From a virus, in IMG/VR virus record IMGVR_UViG_3300028228_000421, positions 1-34,391 of that record: a DNA stretch of 34,391 nt, one strand, 5' to 3'. The first letter of the stretch is position 1. The number at the start of each line of letters is the position of its first letter. The notes beneath the pieces are model-generated. The model searched no databases. It saw only the letters and a program-made list of their open reading frames with translations, and was not told where the DNA came from. A program made the position numbers and the translations under genes. Positions 29,844-34,391 of the stretch are shown piece after piece.

Positions 29844-30110
29844 ATGAAAAACATCACCGAACTCCTCGCCGAAGCTCAAATGTCCGCCGTTATGGTGGCC
29901 GAACAAATCAACTCTCAGGATTGCACCCCTGAAGCCAACGACGCCTACAACGCGCTTGCCAAGTCGGAAGATTGCCCAAGCCCTGCCAACAATGCCAAGG
30001 CCGACAAGGCTGCCTCCGCTTGGATCGCCGCCAACGATGACAAGGCCCGCGAGATCATCATGCGCCGCATTGGCGTCCGCGCAGCGTCCGTCGCCCGCCG
30101 AGGATATTAA
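29844..30110 (+). CDS. Hypothetical helical protein, first gene of plus-strand operon (88 aa)
   Basis: I chose the ATG at 29844 (MKNITELLAEAQMSAVMVAEQ), with the leader CAACCCAACCAAAAAA. The protein is Ala/Asn/Asp-rich and helical, with a C-terminal basic end (RRIGVRAASVARRGY). It has no recognised domain. It leads an operon of four genes that ends in a Mom-like modification protein. Confidence 0.7.
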   Translation: MKNITELLAEAQMSAVMVAEQINSQDCTPEANDAYNALAKSEDCPSPANNAKADKAASAWIAANDDKAREIIMRRIGVRAASVARRGY

Positions 30111-30138
30111 CTGCACCCAACCAACCAACCAACAAAAA
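30111..30138 (+). promoter_or_regulatory. CA-rich SD-less leader with (CCAA) repeats
   Basis: The intergenic sequence CTGCACCCAACCAACCAACC then AACAAAAA separates two genes and carries tandem CCAA units directly before ATG. There is no purine-rich SD site. Confidence 0.6.
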
Positions 30139-30354
30139 ATGAACATCACTACACCATCAGACATCGGAAAGGCCGTCGCAAGCGGTCAACTCATCAAATC
30201 CCACACCAGCCTGGCCCGCGGATACGTGAGTCGCAAGGGACCCGGATCTGTGGCACCATACAAAGGCAGATTTGGCTCCGGATACGTCCACCTGGCCCCA
30301 TGCTGGAAAAGCTCACGTTACTATTTCCGGAGCTATTACCTTTTCGTACAATGA
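30139..30354 (+). CDS. Hypothetical small basic protein (71 aa)
   Basis: MNITTPSDIGKAVASGQLIK begins a Gly/Lys/Arg/Tyr-rich protein with KGPGSVAPYKGRFGSGYVHLAP in the middle and an aromatic end (SSRYYFRSYYLFVQ). Its stop overlaps the next ATG (ATGA). The function is unknown. Confidence 0.7.
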   Translation: MNITTPSDIGKAVASGQLIKSHTSLARGYVSRKGPGSVAPYKGRFGSGYVHLAPCWKSSRYYFRSYYLFVQ

Positions 30355-30506
30355 CCGCGACCGAAATGCAAAAACGATCCGCCATCAAGCGATGGGCCGG
30401 AAAAACTGCGGAACAAAAATCCGCCGCAATGTCCAAGATCCGGAAGGCCGGGATCAAAAATGCGAAGGCGAACACCACAATCACCAATCCACATGGCAAA
30501 GCCTGA
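30351..30506 (+). CDS. Hypothetical basic protein (51 aa)
   Basis: It runs MTATEMQKRSAIKRWAGKTAEQKSAAMSKIRKAGIKNAKANTTITN-. It is strongly basic and helical, similar in style to short DNA-binding motifs near HNH or NUMOD proteins. It is coupled to the previous gene (ATGA) and to the Mom-like gene (TGATG), so it may assist the modification enzyme. Confidence 0.68.
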   Translation: MTATEMQKRSAIKRWAGKTAEQKSAAMSKIRKAGIKNAKANTTITNPHGKA

Positions 30507-31063
30507 TGAATACCGCGCCCTCCAGCTCCGCCTCGCCTATCGACTCCCTCGCGGGAGTCATTGGCAGCGATGCCTTGTTCAGTTTCGTCGGGTTCGAGCC
30601 AGTGAAATTGAGCGCGGCGAACGCGATGCTGGAAGCGTGGGGGCACAAAATGGGCGCTCTCAATCGCGGCAACCAAAAAGCGGTCGCGTGCCATGCGCTG
30701 ATCTATCAGGGTGAGCCGATGGCGGTCACCACGGCCAGCACGCTGATCGCGCCAGTCGTCGGCGGCGGCTGCAACTGGATGACCCGAGAAAACACCCTCG
30801 AACTGTCCCGTTTATGCGCTGCCCGTCCCGGCCTGTGCCGTGTCGCTCTGCGCCTCTGGCGCGAGTTCGTCTTCCCGGCTCTGCCCTACGAATGGGCGAT
30901 GTCCTATCAGGACGCCGATCTCCACAACGGCAATACCTACCGCTTCGACGGCTGGCGGATGGTCGGTCGCGCCCGAAGCGGCCAGGACACCCGAAGCGCT
31001 CGCCCTGGTAGAGACAAACGAGTTTGGGCGTGGCCGCCCCGCTCTGAGAAACTGAACGCCTAG
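30506..31063 (+). CDS. Mom-like DNA-modification protein (185 aa)
   Basis: The later two-thirds contain the pattern of phage proteins similar to Mu Mom: GNQKAVACHALIYQGEPMAV (about residues 55-75), ELSRLCAARPGLCRVALRLWREF, WAMSYQDADLHNGNTYRFDGWRMVGRARSGQDTRSARPGRDKRVWAWP. This is the GNAT-like acyltransferase fold, and Mu Mom converts adenine to a methylcarbamoyl form that resists restriction. It starts in a TGATG overlap with the 51-aa gene. Here it has its own repressible promoter and is expressed divergently from the early genes, so its timing is probably controlled. The chemistry of this version is not shown by the sequence. Confidence 0.85.
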   Translation: MNTAPSSSASPIDSLAGVIGSDALFSFVGFEPVKLSAANAMLEAWGHKMGALNRGNQKAVACHALIYQGEPMAVTTASTLIAPVVGGGCNWMTRENTLELSRLCAARPGLCRVALRLWREFVFPALPYEWAMSYQDADLHNGNTYRFDGWRMVGRARSGQDTRSARPGRDKRVWAWPPRSEKLNA

Positions 31064-31067
31064 CTCA

Positions 31068-31119
31068 TGGACGCCGAAAATACAGCCCGAAATCATCAGA
31101 CGCCTTCCTCGGCGTTCCA
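31068..31119. terminator. Inverted repeat between convergent operons
   Basis: TGGACGCCGA (31068..31077) can pair with TCGGCGT-T-CCA (31109..31119), ten pairs with one bulge, around a 31-base loop; ACGCC/GGCGT gives an alternative smaller hairpin. It lies in the 137-base gap between the convergent ends of the Mom-like gene and the lysin. It has no T run, so terminator function is uncertain. Confidence 0.35.
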
Positions 31120-31200
31120 CGCAGCACAAGCAAAGGGGCGATAAGTGACTCGCAGCAAACGAGAACGGCTCAAACGAAGCCAATAGGCCGGAAGGGGGCA

Positions 31201-31770
31201 TCAATGGGTGTACTCAAAATGCATGGCATCCCTTGACCAGAACGCCCCGGCTGATAACCACCCATAACTCGAGAATACTTCCATAATTTCAATCGGCATC
31301 GTTGCGACTGTTGGCCAGTGGGTGCGGTTGCCATTGTTGGCGGCGTCGAGGTCGATGGCTGCCCCCCTAGCGTGGAGGGATGGCGTAGAGCCGCCCCGCA
31401 TGAGGCGATTATTGTAACAGCCGTCATAGGTTGTAGCGGCCCGCATGATCCGCTTGTTGGACCCGTAAAGGGATTTGATCTCAGTAAACACATCGAGCAG
31501 CGTGGGAACGCACTCCCGATGCACCCTTGTAAAATTCACTGGTCGTCCCTCGTAGTACATGGGGATCGGAAATTGCATCCGTTCGAGTTTCGATTCGTCG
31601 CCCGCTTTACCATAAAACGCCGTCAGCGATCTCTGGTCGGAGCGGGGTGCTGGGTTCGGCTGCGGCATCATTGCCAAGAGGTGAGCTTGGCAGGCAGCGG
31701 TGGATCTCGGTCCCCAGAACCCATCTGGGTTAGCTCCCACGCGTTTTTGCAAATCGGCGATGTCGATCAT
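31201..31770 (-). CDS. Endolysin, M15 peptidase (L-Ala-D-Glu/VanY type, 189 aa)
   Basis: I chose the ATG at 31770 (MIDIADLQKRVGANPDGFWGPRST), which begins with a peptidoglycan-binding-like helix pair; the longer frame overlaps the preceding small genes. The M15 zinc ligands are H133 and D140 in SLHARGAAID and H184 in DAMHFEY. The enzyme should cleave the stem or cross-link peptide of peptidoglycan. It has no signal peptide, so it needs holin for release; several candidate membrane proteins lie directly upstream. It overlaps the previous stop (ATGA). Confidence 0.92.
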   Translation of the reverse strand: MIDIADLQKRVGANPDGFWGPRSTAACQAHLLAMMPQPNPAPRSDQRSLTAFYGKAGDESKLERMQFPIPMYYEGRPVNFTRVHRECVPTLLDVFTEIKSLYGSNKRIMRAATTYDGCYNNRLMRGGSTPSLHARGAAIDLDAANNGNRTHWPTVATMPIEIMEVFSSYGWLSAGAFWSRDAMHFEYTH

Positions 31771-31910
31771 GGCGTTGCTAAGTCGATGGTTGCCGTGATG
31801 TCTGGATAAACGGGGTCGAGATGGCAGCGGGAAAAAGTCATGGCGACGATTCCGGCCAGGATTATGACGAGGAAAACCGTTGCCCAGCGCGAAGAGTTTG
31901 TTGCGGTCAT
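31767..31910 (-). CDS. Tiny single-TM protein before the lysin (47 aa)
   Basis: MTATNSSRWATVFLVIILAG starts a protein with one TM segment (about residues 11-26), a Cys at position 29 and a short hydrophilic tail (HLDPVYPDITATIDLATP). The ATG shares a base with the stop of the 71-aa gene (TAATG) and its stop overlaps the lysin ATG. It could be a holin, antiholin or spanin-like protein. An alternative start lies two codons upstream (31916). Confidence 0.72.
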   Translation of the reverse strand: MTATNSSRWATVFLVIILAGIVAMTFSRCHLDPVYPDITATIDLATP

Positions 31911-32125
31911 TACCATGTTGCGTGGGTTTGAATTTTTGCGGAGAAAATCGGATACGGAATCCCGCTGTCTGAAACTTTCCAGCCAGTGACGATTTTGCCC
32001 TCTGCGTTTTCGACAAGCTGAGTGAAAAACCCTCGCTGGTCCTCGATTGGAACGAGTTGAAGGATATCTTCAGGCACCCGGCCAAGAAACTCCCCGTAGC
32101 GGTCAACCTCGAAGCCGCGATTCAT
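31910..32125 (-). CDS. Hypothetical protein in lysis cassette (71 aa)
   Basis: I chose the ATG at 32125 (MNRGFEVDRYGEFLGRVPED), which overlaps the stop of the 30-aa TM gene. It is a soluble-looking protein with no TM segment; the remainder (FFTQLVENAEGKIVTGWKVS...) shows alternating strands and ends in KIQTHATW. No family was recognised. Its position inside the lysis cassette suggests a regulator of lysis or an accessory of the lysin. Confidence 0.7.
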   Translation of the reverse strand: MNRGFEVDRYGEFLGRVPEDILQLVPIEDQRGFFTQLVENAEGKIVTGWKVSDSGIPYPIFSAKIQTHATW

Positions 32126-32214
32126 GGCGTCAGAGGGAATCGCCAGAGGAGTAGCGCGATAAATGCAAACGTTGAAAGGATAACTGCGGCGACGTGCATT
32201 TTGACGATGTTCAT
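32122..32214 (-). CDS. 30-aa single-TM microprotein
   Basis: MNIVKMHVAAVILSTFAFIA continues LLLWRFPLTP. It is a single TM helix with a basic end on each side. Both ends overlap neighbouring genes in ATGA junctions (32211..32214 and 32122..32125), which is strong support for translation despite the size. A role in lysis timing or as a membrane co-factor of the holin is possible. Confidence 0.65.
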   Translation of the reverse strand: MNIVKMHVAAVILSTFAFIALLLWRFPLTP

Positions 32215-32468
32215 AGCCGCCTCCCTGGCTTGATCTCAGCATGAGGATTAAAGGGTCCCCCGGGAATGGTTTTGCCGATTTGATCTTTTGCGCGAATGCG
32301 TCCTGAGATGGTGGCGACCATCGAGCCGAGCGCGATTGCCGCAAGGATTGCGTCGGTGATTCCTCCCGCGAATTCCTGCACGTCGTACTTGAAAAAGATG
32401 GCGACGATGGCAAGGATGCCGGACACAAGCGCGGCAAGAATCGTGCGGGATGAATACCACGGTTTCAT
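32211..32468 (-). CDS. Holin-like two-TM protein (85 aa)
   Basis: The start MKPWYSSRTILAALVSGILA is typical of small phage holin-like proteins (KPWYxSK/RT). Two TM segments are visible (about residues 9-27 and 39-58), followed by a polar, basic tail (RIRAKDQIGKTIPGGPFNPH). It lies two to four genes upstream of the M15 lysin. Two-TM topology corresponds to class II holins. The assignment is good by context and topology. The first 16 codons are also present at 1..50. Confidence 0.78.
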   Translation of the reverse strand: MKPWYSSRTILAALVSGILAIVAIFFKYDVQEFAGGITDAILAAIALGSMVATISGRIRAKDQIGKTIPGGPFNPHAEIKPGRRL

Positions 32469-32770
32469 TACATTTTGCCGCGAGCGATGAGGTTTTGAAG
32501 GGCAAGTTCCACAGTGGCATTGACGACCGAGGTGGACGCCTGAATGCCTGTAGCAATGGCCCGCGCTTGGATCTCGTCAACGGCCTGCTTACGCTTGATT
32601 TCCCCGGTGGCCTTGCTGTCAGCCATAGATAGGACAACATCGAGAGCGATGGGCGCGAGTTGCTCCAAGAGGGTTGCCGCAGACGATGCTAGGATCGGCG
32701 CGAGGAAATTAAATAATGCAACGGATGAGCCAGTAATCCAGGCCCAGAGTCGGAGGAATGTGTTCTTCAT
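32468..32770 (-). CDS. Small membrane protein of lysis region, second copy
   Basis: This is identical to 50..352 as part of the terminal repeat; in this copy it reads directly into the complete holin-like gene (TAATG overlap), so this is the intact genomic context. Confidence 0.8.
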   Translation of the reverse strand: MKNTFLRLWAWITGSSVALFNFLAPILASSAATLLEQLAPIALDVVLSMADSKATGEIKRKQAVDEIQARAIATGIQASTSVVNATVELALQNLIARGKM

Positions 32771-33075
32771 AATTTTTCTTTGACGTGTTCGAGAGCCCGC
32801 GTGTTGTCCGCCAATGCCTTAGTGGCCCCGGCTAGGAGGACGGCCAATTCCCGGTTTGTGGTGATGAGATGCTCCGTAAAGTCCTTGCTCAGGGCTGTAA
32901 ATTCTTGCCGTGCTTGCTGGATTTGACTGGTAAAATACCGGGTCATCCACGCGCCGCAGATTAGGAAAATAATCAACATCGCCACAAACATCCAGCGGTC
33001 GGTCTGTTGGGCCATAAAATTTGCAGTTTCAAAGAGACCAGGCAGGTCAGTGGGATCGGGGATAGAAGGCGGCAT
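32767..33075 (-). CDS. Membrane-anchored coiled-coil protein, second copy
   Basis: This is identical to 349..657, part of the terminal repeat. Confidence 0.82.
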   Translation of the reverse strand: MPPSIPDPTDLPGLFETANFMAQQTDRWMFVAMLIIFLICGAWMTRYFTSQIQQARQEFTALSKDFTEHLITTNRELAVLLAGATKALADNTRALEHVKEKL

Positions 33076-33104
33076 GATATAAAATTGCTAAAGAGCACTC
33101 AGCC

Positions 33105-33521
33105 TCATGGTTCTGGCGTTGGCTCCGGCACGGGATCAATCGTCACGGTGCCGTCTTCGTTAATCGTGATGGCGGGAATGCGGCCGTTGATGGCGGCGAG
33201 GCGAGCGAGGCCAGCTGCGTCGCCTTGCGCGGTCAGGAATCCGGCCACTAGCTCGCCAAATGATTGATTGATCGCAAAGACCGACGCGGCCTTGGTGCCG
33301 AGAGCGGCCAGCACGGCAGCGGGATCGGGCGCGGACCATAGCCGCTGACTCGCATCGTCGAGATGGTTGAGGATTACGTCACGAGTCTGCGTTGGCGCGA
33401 TAAGCAACTCGCGGGCTGTTCGCTGTGCTTGCGTCTCCGGCTCTGTGGTCAGGAGAGATTGCGCGGTTGCGTTAAGGGTGAGGGCCGCAAGGGCCGCGAG
33501 GATTGGGATTAGTTTTCTCAT
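33105..33521 (-). CDS. Secreted 138-aa protein, second copy
   Basis: This is identical to 687..1103, part of the terminal repeat; the signal peptide is intact. Confidence 0.82.
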   Translation of the reverse strand: MRKLIPILAALAALTLNATAQSLLTTEPETQAQRTARELLIAPTQTRDVILNHLDDASQRLWSAPDPAAVLAALGTKAASVFAINQSFGELVAGFLTAQGDAAGLARLAAINGRIPAITINEDGTVTIDPVPEPTPEP

Positions 33522-33523
33522 AA

Positions 33524-34391
33524 TTATTGCTCAGTCACGCGGATTTCCTGGACATATAAGTTGTCGGTATTTGTATCTCCGGCATTGGTTCTAATCGCCC
33601 AAAATGTTACAATGATTTGCGCTGCGGTTGATGGAATCACGATAGAATCGCTTTCGTAGAGTTTCGGATCTGTCGCTGAGGTGGGCGCGGCGTAATCGCT
33701 CCCAGTCACGGAGTCTCCCAAAATAGTGCCTCTCGCGGAGCTGAGCATTCCAGACAGGGCATTTCCTCCAGTGAGTTCAGCCGCGGTCAAATAGTTTAAA
33801 TTAAACCTGAGCCTAAGATTTCCGGCGCTAGTGCCATTAACCGCCACAACCGCGCCGATCTTAATTGTTTTCCCCGCCCATTCGCTCGGCGAGAGCGGCC
33901 CTTCGAGAACCGAGCCGTCCGCCCCGTCCACAAATGTCACAACCTGAGCAGTCCCAAAACTGGTGACGGTAAGCGACAAATTACTGTAAGTGCTCATCTT
34001 TGCCGCTCTCCACGCGAGTCCGGCCTTCGTGCGGCGAAAGTAGGCGTTGGGGATGTTCACCGTCCCAGCATTGATCGTCACGGCATCTCCGCTGGCGTCT
34101 CCAAGGGTCGTGTTGCCGCTCGCATTGACGGTGACAGGCGCGATAGTGCCCCCACTGATAGTGCCGGTGTTGACCGTCGTTCCCGCGAGCGTGCCGCTGG
34201 TGATGGTGCCCCCGGCTGCTGCGACACCGCCGAGGCCAACAAGCGTCTGATTCCCGGTGTTGATGCCGGAGGACGTGCCGGAGAAAATGCCGTCCTGCGT
34301 AGCGAGAGTGCCGAGGCCGAGGGTGCCCCGTCCGGCGGTTGCGTCGGCATCATCCAATAGGCTTAGGCCGAAGGCGCTGGCTTGGCTGTCG
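33524..34391 (-). CDS. Signal-peptide tail fibre, 3' part cut by window end
   Basis: This is identical to 1106..1973. The N-terminal part with the signal peptide lies beyond the window end and is seen only in the left copy. The ATG-like start at 34357 is internal and should not be taken as a gene start. Confidence 0.85.
   Translation of the reverse strand, partial: DSQASAFGLSLLDDADATAGRGTLGLGTLATQDGIFSGTSSGINTGNQTLVGLGGVAAAGGTITSGTLAGTTVNTGTISGGTIAPVTVNASGNTTLGDASGDAVTINAGTVNIPNAYFRRTKAGLAWRAAKMSTYSNLSLTVTSFGTAQVVTFVDGADGSVLEGPLSPSEWAGKTIKIGAVVAVNGTSAGNLRLRFNLNYLTAAELTGGNALSGMLSSARGTILGDSVTGSDYAAPTSATDPKLYESDSIVIPSTAAQIIVTFWAIRTNAGDTNTDNLYVQEIRVTEQ

Larger units (their letters stand above)
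32419..34391. repeat. Terminal direct repeat, right copy
   Basis: This is identical to 1..1973. The window ends within the fibre gene, so the repeat is probably produced by assembly overlap of a circular map. Confidence 0.95.

Noticed and set aside
30194-30694. Minus-strand 166-codon frame opposite the Mom-like operon
   Set aside because: The plus-strand genes have coupled overlaps, CA-rich leaders, a promoter and a recognisable family; the minus frame has none of these.
31201-32106. Longer 301-codon version of the lysin
   Set aside because: The N-terminal extension runs across two small coupled genes in another frame; the ATG at 31770 starts with the peptidoglycan-binding-like segment and overlaps the previous stop.
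1-32418. Integrase, attachment site or lysogeny repressor
   Set aside because: No tyrosine or serine recombinase, excisionase or CI-like HTH protein was found; the RHH protein alone does not show lysogeny.
1-34391. tRNA genes
   Set aside because: No cloverleaf with the T-loop and anticodon-arm consensus was noticed on either strand; a tRNA scan would be decisive.

Overview
This window is a complete tailed-phage genome on a circular map. The first 1973 bases recur exactly as the last 1973 bases (1..1973 = 32419..34391), so one genome unit is 32,418 bp. The repeat is either a terminal repeat or, more likely, an assembler's overlap of a circular or circularly permuted genome. The head genes (GpA-type terminase, lambda-type portal, S49 protease, P22-type coat) and tail genes (tail terminator, tail tube, frameshifted tail assembly chaperone, tape measure, no sheath) indicate a siphovirus. 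No integrase, excisionase, transposase, tRNA or CRISPR was seen, so a virulent lifestyle is likely but not proven. The host is probably a diderm bacterium: two late proteins carry Sec signal peptides and the lysin is an M15 peptidase. Most start codons lack a Shine-Dalgarno sequence, which hints at a lineage with SD-independent initiation. The host phylum cannot be named from the sequence.

Layout. Nearly all genes are on the minus strand and read from high to low coordinates. (1) 29600 to 23325: early genes, led by a ribbon-helix-helix regulator, then small proteins, RecT annealase, YqaJ exonuclease, SSB-like protein, VRR-NUC nuclease, SF2 helicase and an N4C/N6A DNA methyltransferase. (2) 23245 to 19763: a replication operon behind its own palindrome-bearing promoter, with a replisome organiser, a DnaC-like ATPase and small accessory proteins. 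(3) 19475 to 4164: ParB-like protein, a TET-associated-type glycosyltransferase split by a -1 frameshift, terminase subunits, and head and tail genes. (4) 4136 to 1 and on round the circle to 31201: tail fibres (one with a signal peptide), a run of tiny membrane proteins and the M15 endopeptidase lysin. (5) 29844 to 31063 on the plus strand: a short divergent operon ending in a Mom-like DNA-modification protein.

How the parts fit. RecT, exonuclease and SSB make a recombination module. Helicase, VRR-NUC and methyltransferase look like a DNA-processing set. Methyltransferase, glycosyltransferase and Mom-like protein suggest that this phage modifies its DNA. Between 29600 and 29844 a divergent control region holds 8-bp-spaced operator repeats next to the RHH gene and a promoter with a built-in inverted repeat facing the Mom operon. 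Many early genes start behind G-poor, CA-rich leaders (CCAACCAACCAA type) instead of Shine-Dalgarno sites. Several of these leaders overlap the end of the upstream gene and create N/T/P/K-rich protein tails.
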